This document shows, in pieces, positions 54,396 to 62,550 of a DNA stretch of 64,000 bases. Position 1 is the first letter of the stretch, and each line of letters begins with the position of its first letter. The DNA comes from Actinomyces qiguomingii (GTDB lineage: Bacteria; Actinomycetota; Actinomycetes; Actinomycetales; Actinomycetaceae): contig NZ_CP025228.1 of assembly GCF_004102025.1 (NCBI RefSeq), positions 3,410,001 to 3,474,000 on the forward strand, in the 5' to 3' direction. The notes beneath the pieces were generated by a model, which worked only from the letters and a program-made list of their open reading frames with translations, had not been told where the DNA came from and ran no database searches. Both the position numbers and the translations under genes were made by a program.

Positions 54396-54847
54396 CGGAC
54401 ACCCCCCACGACACGCCGGACAACATCCCCGTCAGCCCAAGGACGACCCCGATCCGGCGAGAACGTCCTTTTCAGCCCGAAACCCTCCAGAATGTGAAGG
54501 GCCCGGAGATGACTAGGTCGTCCTCAACAGACCGACGCCAACCGAAGACGACCTCACACACCCGAAAACGACCACCACACCGCAACCCGGGATCCAACCA
54601 CCACACCCTCACACCGGAAGAGCCTCCAACGCGGCGGTGCAAGACCCACCGCCCCCCTTCGACCGTCGGCAACCCGACCCCGACACCGTGGCAATGCCCT
54701 GCGCGCCTGACTGCATACAACGATCCTCACCGAGCACACAACCGGCCCGCCCGCAGGCACCCACCCCCACCGACAACCTGGCCCGGGACAACGCCCTCAA
54801 CAGCAGCAGAACCGAACAACCACCACAAACGACTTACACAACACGAC

Positions 54848-55216
54848 CTAGAGCGCCGCCAGACCCGCACGGATCGTCTCAAGATCCTCGCTCGTGCCCG
54901 CGCCGTCCAACTTGGCAATGACCGGCACCTCATAGGTCTCACTCACGCGCTTCGCCGCGTAATTGAACGTGTCGATATGACTCTTGGCCGTGCTGCCGCT
55001 ACCCACAACCGCCACAATTCCCGGGTTCGATTCAAGGAATGCCCGTACCGGCTTAGGTATCTGACCCTTGCCGACGGTGTAGGTGAACAGAACGAACTCG
55101 CCGTCCACATGCTCGGTCCCATCCACGATCTTAATGGCCTCGGGCAGCAGCCCGAGCTGCTCGACCACGGTCTGCACATTGCCGGTCTTGGACGCGTACA
55201 CGATTTTGGGAGCCAT
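54848..55216 (-). CDS. NrdI-like flavodoxin
   Basis: The 122-residue product has a flavodoxin fold. The phosphate-binding loop YASKTGNVQTVVEQL (about 7-21), the FVLFTYTVGKGQIPKPVRAFL segment and VVGSGSTAKSHIDTFNYAAKRVSE follow NrdI, which reduces and activates the manganese cofactor of class Ib ribonucleotide reductase. The last part (VPVIAKLDGAGTSEDLETIRAGL) matches the NrdI C-terminus in position. The open frame is longer upstream, but ATG 55216 is the sensible start (MAPKIVYASKTGN). No nrdE or nrdF gene is adjacent, so it is an orphan here. Simple flavodoxin is the alternative. Confidence 0.7.
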   Translation of the reverse strand: MAPKIVYASKTGNVQTVVEQLGLLPEAIKIVDGTEHVDGEFVLFTYTVGKGQIPKPVRAFLESNPGIVAVVGSGSTAKSHIDTFNYAAKRVSETYEVPVIAKLDGAGTSEDLETIRAGLAAL

Positions 55217-55354
55217 TTCGTTTTCACATTCCTCTTCAACCGATGCCTGCACAAAGGATGCGCCGATGTTACATCGGAGGCTGATGGTACGCAACGGTTG
55301 GCGGTTAGATAGACCGGCCTCGGCGATGAGCGGCGGCGGGCCGAGCAGATATGG

Positions 55355-56444
55355 GGCTCTTCCGGTTTTAGGGTGTTGGCGGTGGTGGGTGTGGGCCCGG
55401 TCGACTTCCGGCCTCGTACCTGGACCGGGTTCCTGCGCTTGGACCGGGCTCCTGCGGTTGGACCGGGCTTCTGCGGTTGGACCGTCTGAGATTGCGTTTC
55501 AGGTGGTCCAACGGCAGCCAGGTGGTCCAACGGCAGCCAGGCGGTCCATCCGCAGCCAGGCGGTCCATCCGCAGCCAGGTGGTCCAACGGCAGCCAGGTG
55601 GTCCAACGGCAGCCAGGTGGTCCAACCGCAGCCAGGTGGTCCAACCGCAGCCAGGCGGTCCAACCGCAGCCAGGCGGTCCAACCGCAGCCAGGCGGTCCA
55701 ACCGCAGCCAGGCGGTCCAACCGCAGCCAGGCGGTCCAACCGCAGCCAGGCGGTCCAACCGCAGCCAGGCGGTCCAACCGCAGCCAGGCGGTCCAACCGC
55801 AGCCAGGCGGTCCAACCGCAGCCAGGCGGTCCATCCGCAGCCAGGTGGTCCAACGGCAGCTAGGCAGTCCACGTGCGGGGGTGTTAGCGACAGGCCCTCA
55901 CGGTCGAGCAGCTGCACCTGCAGGCAGTCCACGTGCGGGGGTGTTGGCTCGGGCTGGTGCAGTTGCCTTGGACGCCGGCGCACCCGCGGTCAACGGTCAA
56001 GACGCCCTAGACCTAGGGCGCGGACGTCGCCGGCATGGCCGGCAGGCGGGCCCGGCCTGACTGTGGGCCGGGCGGGTCTGCGCACCCGGCTGGGGTGCGG
56101 GCCCGGTTCGTCATCAAAGGCGTCCCAGCCGATCGGACAAGGGGGCCGGGTCGGCGACCAGAGGCCCTGGCCGGCCCGCCGCATCAGGACGGTAGGCCGG
56201 CAGCTGAGAGCCAAAGTGTCCAGAATCGGCACAAACACCCCGCCCCTCCCAACACACGCCCTCAGACTCGTTGGAATCATGCGGACCTGGCGGGCGGCGT
56301 CGAGCGGGGAAGCATCGCTGGTGCCGAATCTGGACACTTCCCCCGGGCCCGCCTGCCCTACCAACCGAACTCGATCGTCATATCTACCGAACTCGATGGT
56401 TATTTCGACCGAACTCGGCGAACACGGGTCAAACCGGAAGAGCC
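55355..56444. mobile_element. 1.1-kb composite repeat element with perfect 14-bp inverted ends
   Basis: GGCTCTTCCGGTTT (55355-55368) and its exact inverse AAACCGGAAGAGCC (56431-56444) bound a region without a credible gene. In order it holds TTGGACC units, the common core (55477-55511), nineteen 19-bp units, a CACGTGCGGGGGTGTT direct repeat (about 55869 and 55929), a 19-bp inverted pair (56214-56232 with 56321-56339, 18/19), and three ACCGAACTCG units. Parts recur at 9338-9736, 37838-38048 and 45274-45728. No transposase is encoded. Confidence 0.7.
55500..55860. repeat. Nineteen tandem 19-bp units
   Basis: The unit CAGGCGGTCCAACCGCAGC repeats exactly 19 times in 361 bp with a few base changes (T for C at position 5, CAACGG or CATCCG variants). 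There are no spacers. The last partial unit (TAGGCAGTCCA) ends at 55871. Confidence 0.95.
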
Positions 56445-56463
56445 GGACAGGGCGTCTTACCAG

Positions 56464-56469
56464 TAGGCT
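56464..56469 (+). promoter_or_regulatory. TANNNT -10 box, candidate leaderless start
   Basis: TAGGCT is followed after 6 bases by GTG 56476, with no Shine-Dalgarno sequence. Confidence 0.5.
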
Positions 56470-56475
56470 GCAACC

Positions 56476-57576
56476 GTGCGCGCCACCGTGACTCGTCCCG
56501 GCCCTTGGACCCACCGCCACATCACCGCCGGCGGAACCCGCTTTCATGTAGTCCTAGCCGGACCAGAGGCACCACTCGACACCACGGGGACCGCCGCGGG
56601 CGCACCGGGCCACCTGGTGATCCTGCTGCACGGTTTTCCCGAATGCTGGTGGACCTGGCGGCACGTAATCCCGGCCCTGGCGGACGCTGGCTGCCGCGTA
56701 GCCGCCCTTGATCTGCGCGGCTTCGGCGGCTCCGACCGCCCGCCGTCGGGTTACGACCTGATGACCCTGGCGCGCGATGTCGCCGCCGTGGTGCGGGCAC
56801 TGGGACACGACCACGCGGCCATCGTCGGCGCGGGGCTGGGCGGTCAGGTCGGTTGGACGCTGGCGTGCCTGGAGCCGGAGCTGACGGTGGGTCTGATCCC
56901 CATAGGGGCTCCGCATCCACTCGCGGTGCGCTCCCTGCCCATGCGCACCGTCATGGGCTCAACCGGTCAGCACCTCTTCTTCAACATCCCTCTGCTGCCA
57001 GAACGCAGCCTGCAGACCACGGCGGGTGTCGAACGCCTCCTGCGGTCCTGGGCGGCCCCGGCCACGCGCCCATTGGTTACCGAGGCTGCCGAGTACTACG
57101 CCGCACTGCTGTCGCGCCCGGGCGCGGCACACTCAGCCTTGGAGAACACCCGCCGCTCCACCCTGACCCGCGCCGAGATCCAGGTTCTCAACCGGCCGAC
57201 GACGGTGCCGGTGCTTTCCGTGCAGGGCGAGTTCGATCCGGTGCAGCCCGCCCGAGCCCATGCCCGTGACACTCATCACGTGGCCGGCATTCTGCAGCAG
57301 GTGACGATTCACGGCGTCGGGCACTTCCCGCAGGAGGAGGCGCCCGACAGGCTCGTAGACGTGCTGCTGCCCTTCCTCACCGAGCTGGCGCGGCCCGCCC
57401 AACAGGCGGACGCCAAGACCGCGCCGCTGCCCGCCGAACGATCACCGCGAACCCGTCGCAGGCCCTGGCGGGCCTCTTTCATACGCCGACCCGCGGGCAC
57501 AGCCCGGCGGCGTTCAAGGCGCACTGCCCGCAGCGGGGGCCGCGGGCACGACACACCGTCCTCCCGTGCTCAATGA
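56476..57576 (+). CDS. Epoxide-hydrolase-like alpha/beta protein lacking the nucleophile
   Basis: The 366-residue protein has the HGFPE oxyanion motif (about 52-56), LDLRGFGGSDRP, and a C-terminal acid and base (GEFDPVQP and GVGHFPQEEAP), as in epoxide hydrolases and EphE-type proteins. The nucleophile elbow, normally VGHDWGG, reads VGAGLGG, so the nucleophile position (residue 120) is Gly and the protein is probably not a normal hydrolase. The last 60 residues are basic (RRRPWRASFIRRPAGTARRRSRR). It overlaps the convergent nth gene by 98 bases at its 3' end. The start is GTG 56476, 6 bases after TAGGCT. In mycobacteria ephE lies near nth and crp, so the placement is conserved. Confidence 0.75.
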   Translation: MRATVTRPGPWTHRHITAGGTRFHVVLAGPEAPLDTTGTAAGAPGHLVILLHGFPECWWTWRHVIPALADAGCRVAALDLRGFGGSDRPPSGYDLMTLARDVAAVVRALGHDHAAIVGAGLGGQVGWTLACLEPELTVGLIPIGAPHPLAVRSLPMRTVMGSTGQHLFFNIPLLPERSLQTTAGVERLLRSWAAPATRPLVTEAAEYYAALLSRPGAAHSALENTRRSTLTRAEIQVLNRPTTVPVLSVQGEFDPVQPARAHARDTHHVAGILQQVTIHGVGHFPQEEAPDRLVDVLLPFLTELARPAQQADAKTAPLPAERSPRTRRRPWRASFIRRPAGTARRRSRRTARSGGRGHDTPSSRAQ

Positions 57577-58177
57577 GCCTGTGACAGCCATCGGTCCACC
57601 GCTGCGGATCCCATAGGGCGGTCAGGTCGCCTTCGACGGCGCGGGGATCGCTCGCCGTCGTCCAACCCAAGCGACGCGAAAGCCGACCCACATGCGTGTC
57701 GACGGTTATGGCCGGCACACCGAAGGCGTTCCCCAGTACCACGTTGGCGGTCTTTCTTCCCACCCCGGGCAGGGCCACCAGGGCGTCCCGGTCGGCGGGG
57801 ACGTCGCCGCCATATTCGGCCGCTAGCTCGGCCCCCAGTGCGATCAGGCGGCCGGCGCGGGTGTGCTGCATGCCGAGGGGGCGCAGCAGAGCCTCCAGGT
57901 CGGTCCGATCGGCGCCCGCCAGGGCGACGGCGTCGGGATAACGGGCGAACAGAGCCGGAGTTATCGTATTGACGCGGGCGTCAGTGGTCTGCGCGGACAG
58001 GACCGTGGCCACCAGCAGCTGGAACGGGCCGTTGTGGTCCAGGGTGCAGCCGGCGTCCGGATAAAGGCGGGTCAGGGCGTCGTCGACGGCGGCGGCCCGC
58101 CGCACGACTGCGGCACAATCATCGGCGGTGGCACCGGTGTATGAGATCTGCGACCGGTGAGGGGTTTGACCTGGCAC
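57479..58177 (-). CDS. nth: Endonuclease III (DNA glycosylase/AP lyase)
   Basis: The 232-residue enzyme removes oxidised pyrimidines. It has SAQTTDARVN, the helix-hairpin-helix LPGVGRKTANVVL with catalytic Lys, and the catalytic Asp in TVDTHVGRLSRRLGW. The four cluster cysteines are in CRARGPRCGQCALNAAGLC, with spacings 6, 2 and 7 instead of the usual 6, 2 and 5. The start is GTG 58177, 6 bases after TAGTCT. It is divergent from the glxR/crp gene, sharing 116 bases of upstream DNA, and converges with the hydrolase gene with 98 bases of overlap. Confidence 0.95.
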   Translation of the reverse strand: MPGQTPHRSQISYTGATADDCAAVVRRAAAVDDALTRLYPDAGCTLDHNGPFQLLVATVLSAQTTDARVNTITPALFARYPDAVALAGADRTDLEALLRPLGMQHTRAGRLIALGAELAAEYGGDVPADRDALVALPGVGRKTANVVLGNAFGVPAITVDTHVGRLSRRLGWTTASDPRAVEGDLTALWDPQRWTDGCHRLIEHGRTVCRARGPRCGQCALNAAGLCPRVGV

Positions 58178-58183
58178 ACAGTC

Positions 58184-58189
58184 AGACTA
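58184..58189 (-). promoter_or_regulatory. TANNNT -10 box, candidate leaderless start (nth)
   Basis: TAGTCT on the minus strand is followed after 6 bases by GTG 58177, with no Shine-Dalgarno sequence. Confidence 0.5.
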
Positions 58190-58293
58190 CAATGCAGGTC
58201 GGCGTGCCACAGATCACAAGCCGTGGCTAGGATATGACGTAAGAGGCCCCGCGCGTTCCCGGGCCCGCCAGACGACACCACAGGAGGACCTTC

Positions 58294-58971
58294 GTGGAAG
58301 ACAGCATCATCTCCAGAATCCCGCTCTTCGAGGGGATGACATCGGAGGAGCGAGAAGAGCTGCGCAACATGATGACGCAGACCACTTTGCGTCGCGGCGA
58401 GATCCTGTTCAATGAGGGCGACCCGGGCGACCGCCTGTACATCCTCCTTTCCGGCAAGATCAAGCTCGGGCACGCCTCGGCCGATGGTCGAGAGAACCTT
58501 TTGGCGGTGCTCGGCCCCGGGGAGGTCGTGGGTGAGTTGACGCTCTTCGACCCGGGCCCGCGCTCCACCACCGCCACCGCGGTCGCTCCGACCGATCTGC
58601 TGGCGCTGGAGCACACCCAACTCATGAATTTCATCGAGACCCACCCCCTGCTGGCCAAGGACATGCTGCGTGCCCTGGCCCAGCGTCTGCGCCGCACAAA
58701 CACCGCGCTGGCGGACTTGGTCTTCTCCGATGTGCCCGGGCGCGTCGCCAAGGCCCTGCTGGACCTGGCGGACCGCTTCGGCTCCACCACTGAAGACGGC
58801 GTGCACGTGCCGCACGACCTCACCCAGGAGGAGCTGGCCCAGCTGGTGGGCGCCTCCCGGGAGACGGTCAACAAGTCACTGGCCGAATTCGTCTCCCGCG
58901 GCTGGATCCGCCTGGAGGGCCGCGCCGTCACGCTGCTCGATATCGATCGCCTGCGCCGTCGCGCCCGTTAA
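58294..58971 (+). CDS. glxR: GlxR/Crp-type cAMP-responsive regulator
   Basis: The 225-residue protein is the actinobacterial Crp/GlxR type. The cyclic-nucleotide domain has GDRLYILLSGKIKLG and the binding cassette VGELTLFDPGPRSTTA (about residues 75-95). The dimer helix runs through ALAQRLRRTNTALADLVFSDVPGRVAK, and the helix-turn-helix is DLTQEELAQLVGASRETVNKSL (about 170-195). In Corynebacterium and Mycobacterium its counterpart controls carbon metabolism and hundreds of genes. GTG 58294 has AGGAGG 6 bases upstream. TAGGAT (58228-58233) may be its -10 box. The neighbours nth and WhiB4-type genes are the same as in mycobacteria. Confidence 0.93.
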   Translation: MEDSIISRIPLFEGMTSEEREELRNMMTQTTLRRGEILFNEGDPGDRLYILLSGKIKLGHASADGRENLLAVLGPGEVVGELTLFDPGPRSTTATAVAPTDLLALEHTQLMNFIETHPLLAKDMLRALAQRLRRTNTALADLVFSDVPGRVAKALLDLADRFGSTTEDGVHVPHDLTQEELAQLVGASRETVNKSLAEFVSRGWIRLEGRAVTLLDIDRLRRRAR

Positions 58972-59041
58972 CGCCTACCACCCGTCGGCCCCGCAGCATC
59001 AGTGGTCTTCCCAGACCGCTGCCGTAGGGCCGAGGCGGGCG

Positions 59042-59084
59042 ACACGCCGGAACCGACACCGCTGATGTGTCGGTTCCGGCGTGT
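59042..59084 (+). terminator. Terminator of the glxR gene
   Basis: Bases 59042-59059 pair perfectly over 18 bp with 59067-59084 around a 7-base loop. It lies 71 bases after the glxR stop and is followed by GTACTT. Between here and 59316 there is no gene that I can support. Confidence 0.88.
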
Positions 59085-59316
59085 GTACTTGTCAGCTCAG
59101 CGTCCGGCTGCACCGCGCCACGACGCCCGGAGGTGAGTTAGTCACCCTGACGGGGGTCGTGAGCCAGTCACCCGGACTGGGATCGGGCGTGAGCGTGGTG
59201 TTTTAGGGCGGCGTGGCGTTGTAGTCGGTTGGGTGTCTGCGGTGATGGATCCGGACTTGTTGGCCGATCCGACAGATTGGGCACAGCCCTGCCGGCTGAG
59301 CGGAAACTCGGGATTC

Positions 59317-59514
59317 TCAGGCCACAGGCCGCTTGAGGTAGGCGACCAGATTCTCGGAGCCGGAGGGACCGGGGACCACCTGCACAAGCTCCCAGCCGTC
59401 GGCGCCCCACTGGTCGAGTATCTGCTTAGTGGCATGCACGAGCAGGGGTATGGTCGCGTACTCCCACCTGGTGACCTTGGAGGCGCCGGGGGCGTTACTG
59501 GTCGTGTCAGTCAT
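59317..59514 (-). CDS. Small DUF4177-type protein
   Basis: The 65-residue protein has the DUF4177 pattern: a first strand RWEYATIPLL, a helix KQILDQWGADGWELVQVVPG with the conserved GWELV, and a final strand LVAYLKRP. Function is unknown for the family. It starts at ATG 59514, with TAGGCT 6 bases upstream on the minus strand, so the transcript is probably leaderless. It lies next to the WhiB4-type gene on the same strand, with 79 bases between, and near glxR and nth in a conserved neighbourhood. Confidence 0.85.
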   Translation of the reverse strand: MTDTTSNAPGASKVTRWEYATIPLLVHATKQILDQWGADGWELVQVVPGPSGSENLVAYLKRPVA

Positions 59515-59520
59515 AGACAG

Positions 59521-59526
59521 AGCCTA
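59521..59526 (-). promoter_or_regulatory. TANNNT -10 box, candidate leaderless start (DUF4177 gene)
   Basis: TAGGCT on the minus strand is followed after 6 bases by ATG 59514, with no Shine-Dalgarno sequence. Confidence 0.45.
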
Positions 59527-59593
59527 GGGGCCGACGCCCGCGACTTGAAAGTCCACCGGGAACGTTGGCTGCAAAGTCACCACACGCCGGTTC

Positions 59594-59917
59594 TTACCGC
59601 ACGCGGGCTAGAATGCGGGGTGCGCGGCGCGCATGGATCTCCGCCACAAGCTCATCGTCCTCACGGCGCAGCCACTCGCTCCAGTCGGTGACCTCCGGGA
59701 ACCGTCGCAGCAATGCCCGACGCTCGCGCTCGGTCAGTCCTCCCCATACCCCGAAACTCAGCTCGGAGTCCAAGGCCTCCGCCAGGCACTCCATGCGCAC
59801 CGGGCAGGTGAAGCACAGCGAACGGGCGTCCCGCTGCTCGGCACCCTTTCCAAAGAGCCGGTCGGGCGGGACGCTGGCGCAGGCGGCGCGTGCCGCCCAG
59901 GTCTGATCGCTCGTCAT
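59594..59917 (-). CDS. WhiB-family iron-sulfur regulator (WhiB4-like)
   Basis: The 107-residue protein carries the four cluster cysteines (C13, C35, C38, C44) of the WhiB family, the turn GVWGG (56-60), and a basic stretch TERERRALLRRFPEVTDWSEWL. The sequence around the last part resembles Mycobacterium tuberculosis WhiB4 (TERQRRALLKQHPEVVSWSDYL in memory), as does its position before a ponA2-type PBP gene. WhiB proteins sense oxygen or nitric oxide and act on the housekeeping sigma factor. AGGGGAG before the ATG supports the start. Confidence 0.88.
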   Translation of the reverse strand: MTSDQTWAARAACASVPPDRLFGKGAEQRDARSLCFTCPVRMECLAEALDSELSFGVWGGLTERERRALLRRFPEVTDWSEWLRREDDELVAEIHARRAPRILARVR

Positions 59918-60108
59918 TTCTCACTCCCCTACCGCGACGGTCAACTACAATGTCGGCCGAATCACACGCAGACGGTATGCCAACCGATGGTCATTTGCCA
60001 AATCGGTCATCCTCCCCGTCCCCTCACCCCCAGGCGCCATGCCCTGGCCAAGCCCGTCTTCGCCGCCGCATCAGCCCGTAACGCCGGCAATCTAGCTCTC
60101 GCAGTTTT

Positions 60109-60192
60109 GAGGGTGTAGTCGGCCCTGGCCGTCTGGTTTCGGGCCCCTGGGGGCGTCCAGCCCCCACCACCGCACGCACTGACCACACCCTC
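60109..60192. other. Structured intergenic element between whiB4 and PBP genes
   Basis: GAGGGTGTAGTC (60109-60120) pairs with GACCACACCCTC (60181-60192), 11 of 12, and inside is TGGGGGC (60148-60154) paired with GCCCCCA (60160-60166). Its TTTTGAGGGTGTAG start resembles the left end of the dispersed repeats. The interval 59918-60369 holds no gene. Confidence 0.5.
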
Positions 60193-60356
60193 CAACCCGA
60201 AGCGCCCAAATCCAGAAGAACCCCGCAATGGACGGGCAAATCCGGTGTGCGTCCCGCACGATCGGCGCGCCGGCGTTGACCCGCTCGCCTCGCCCCATGG
60301 ATGTTTCCCCAGTTGTGAAACCTCCCCAGCCGGTGCACAAACGGCCCATTTCGCCG

Positions 60357-60362
60357 TAGTGT
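60357..60362 (+). promoter_or_regulatory. TANNNT -10 box, candidate leaderless start (PBP gene)
   Basis: TAGTGT is followed after 7 bases by ATG 60370; a GTG at 60361 would overlap this hexamer and is a poor start. Confidence 0.45.
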
Positions 60363-60369
60363 GGGCACT

Positions 60370-62550
60370 ATGTCGAAGTCTTCCTCCCGCGGCAGGTCCA
60401 TATCCTCTCCTGCCCAGGTCGTGGCAATGCTGCTGGTCTTCCTGCTCCTGTCCGGTGCGGGCGGCGTTGTGGCTGCCGGCTTCGCCATGCCCGCCGTCGG
60501 CGTCGCCTCCGCGATCACCAACGCCTCGGCCCAGCTCTTTGACGAGTTGCCCGACGACTTCAACGTCCTGGAACCCAGCCAGATCTCGGTGATCAAGGCC
60601 TCGGACGGCTCCCAGATCGCCCAGTTCTACGCGGAGAACCGCATAGTCGTCTCACTGGATGACATCTCGCCCAATATGCACAACGCCATCGTGGCAGTGG
60701 AGGACCAGCGCTTCTACCAGCACAAGGGGGTCGATCCCGCCGGGATCGTCCGCGCCATCGTGTCCAACGCCAACGGCGGCTCCCAGGGAGCCTCCACCCT
60801 CACGCAGCAGTACGTGCGCAACGTACTGATTGAAGCGGGTCTGCAGAACGACGACAGCGCCGCGGTGGCGGCCGCCAAGGCGCCGACAGTGGCCCGTAAG
60901 CTCCGCGAGATCAAGTACGCGCTCACCGTCGAGCAGAAGTACTCCAAGCAGCAGATCCTCGAGGGCTACCTCAATATCGCCTCCTTCGGTCCCTCCACCT
61001 ACGGCGTGGAGGCCTCTGCGCGGCACTACTTCTCCCACTCTGCCAAGGATCTGTCAGTCCCCGAGGCGGCGCTTCTGGCGGGCCTGACCAATGCCCCCGG
61101 CATGTACGACCCCGTGCAGTATCCGGACAAGGCAAAGAGCCGGATGGACTGGGTGCTGCAGAAGATGTATGAGGAGGAGTTCATCACCGCCGAGGACTAC
61201 CAGTCCGCCAAGGACACCCAGATCGCGGACATACTCCACGTGACCGACTCCGCGGGCGGCTGCGGGGCAGCCGGCTCGGCCGCCTACTTCTGCGAGTACG
61301 TGGTTGGCGAGATTGAGAACTCCGAGATCTTCGGCGCCACCGAGGCCGAGCGCCGGCAACTCCTGTTGCGCGGCGGCCTGGAGATCACCACCACGCTGGA
61401 CACCAACAAGCAGGCCGCAGCCGATGCCGCGGTTCAGGCATATGTGCCCACCGGCGACCCCTCGAATGTGAAGACGGCGCTGGTGTCGATCGAGCCGGGC
61501 ACCGGCCGAATCCTGGCGATGTCCCAGAACACCAACTACGGCGACGCCACCGGCTCCGACCCCACCGCCACCCAGATCTCCTACTCGGCGGATTACCTCC
61601 ACGGGGGGATGGAGGCCAACGGCTTCCAGCCGGGATCGGCCTTCAAGACCTTCGCTCTGGCCCAGTGGTACCAAGAGGGCCGTTCCGGATACGCGGTGAC
61701 CAACACCACACCACGCACCTTCTCCACTTATGAGTGGAACATCTCCTGCGATCCCGATCTGCGTCCCGAGGACTGGGCGCCCAAGAACGCCAACAATGCC
61801 GAGGACGGCGTCCACACGGTGCTGGACAACACCGCCATGTCGATCAACGTGGGCTACGCGGAGATGCTGGCGCAAATGGACGTGTGCGATGTGACCCGCC
61901 TGGCCGCGGAGCTGGGAGTCACCAAGTCCTCCGGAGAGCCGGTCGACCCCCGCCCCTCCGTGGTGCTCGGCGGCACCGAGGCCACCCCCCTCGCGATGGC
62001 CAACGCCTACGCGACCTTCGCCGCCCACGGCGTTTACTGCACTCCGATCGTCATCGACTCGATCACCGATGCCGATGGCAATGCGATGAGCGCGCCGTCG
62101 GCCAACTGCAAGCAGGTCATGAACGAAACGGCTGCCGACCAGGTGACCATCACGCTCCAGTCGGTGCTGGGAGGTAAGGGAACCGGCAAGTCCGCCGCCC
62201 TCAACGGCCGCCCGGCGGCGGGCAAGACGGGCACCACCGATGAGATGGACAACGCCTGGTTCGTCGGTTACACCCCGCAGCTGTCCACCGCCATCTGGGC
62301 CGGTCACTCCGACGGCTACTACGCTATGAACCACCAGTACATCGGCGGGCGCTACTACGCCACCATGTACGGTTCCGACCTGCCCGCACCCATGTTCAAG
62401 ACCTATATGGACACCGCCCTGGCCGATCAACCCGTCGAAGGCTTCAACCAGGTGAGTCTGGGCGGCGGTGCGCCGTCCTCCGGCGGCGGCTCCGGCGGCG
62501 GCAGTTCACAGGGTTCGCGGAACAACAACAATAGCGACGACGATGACTGA
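60370..62550 (+). CDS. Bifunctional class A penicillin-binding protein (PonA2-like)
   Basis: The 726-residue peptidoglycan synthase has a membrane anchor (about 15-40) and a GT51 transglycosylase domain (AIVAVEDQRFYQHKG near 110, GASTLTQQYVRN near 140). The transpeptidase domain has the catalytic motifs SAFK (S423), SIN (S491-N493) and KTG (K619). The C-terminal tail is Gly/Ser/Asn-rich and disordered; no PASTA repeat is visible. It follows a WhiB4-type gene and precedes a metallophosphoesterase with 8 bases of overlap, the same arrangement as ponA2 (Rv3682) in M. tuberculosis. ATG 60370 is preferred over the in-frame GTG 60361, since TAGTGT lies 7 bases upstream. Confidence 0.93.
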   Translation: MSKSSSRGRSISSPAQVVAMLLVFLLLSGAGGVVAAGFAMPAVGVASAITNASAQLFDELPDDFNVLEPSQISVIKASDGSQIAQFYAENRIVVSLDDISPNMHNAIVAVEDQRFYQHKGVDPAGIVRAIVSNANGGSQGASTLTQQYVRNVLIEAGLQNDDSAAVAAAKAPTVARKLREIKYALTVEQKYSKQQILEGYLNIASFGPSTYGVEASARHYFSHSAKDLSVPEAALLAGLTNAPGMYDPVQYPDKAKSRMDWVLQKMYEEEFITAEDYQSAKDTQIADILHVTDSAGGCGAAGSAAYFCEYVVGEIENSEIFGATEAERRQLLLRGGLEITTTLDTNKQAAADAAVQAYVPTGDPSNVKTALVSIEPGTGRILAMSQNTNYGDATGSDPTATQISYSADYLHGGMEANGFQPGSAFKTFALAQWYQEGRSGYAVTNTTPRTFSTYEWNISCDPDLRPEDWAPKNANNAEDGVHTVLDNTAMSINVGYAEMLAQMDVCDVTRLAAELGVTKSSGEPVDPRPSVVLGGTEATPLAMANAYATFAAHGVYCTPIVIDSITDADGNAMSAPSANCKQVMNETAADQVTITLQSVLGGKGTGKSAALNGRPAAGKTGTTDEMDNAWFVGYTPQLSTAIWAGHSDGYYAMNHQYIGGRYYATMYGSDLPAPMFKTYMDTALADQPVEGFNQVSLGGGAPSSGGGSGGGSSQGSRNNNNSDDDD

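Noticed and set aside
54230-55312. 360-codon plus-strand frame
   Set aside because: It covers the palindromic array and the antisense of the NrdI-like gene, and has no recognisable domain.
55500-55860. CRISPR array
   Set aside because: The 19-bp units touch each other with no unique spacers, and no cas gene is near.
55368-55983. Repeat-encoded proteins such as 161- and 346-codon minus-strand frames
   Set aside because: They translate the 19-bp satellite in all frames with repetitive WLRLDRLAAVGPPGC-type text and no start signals.
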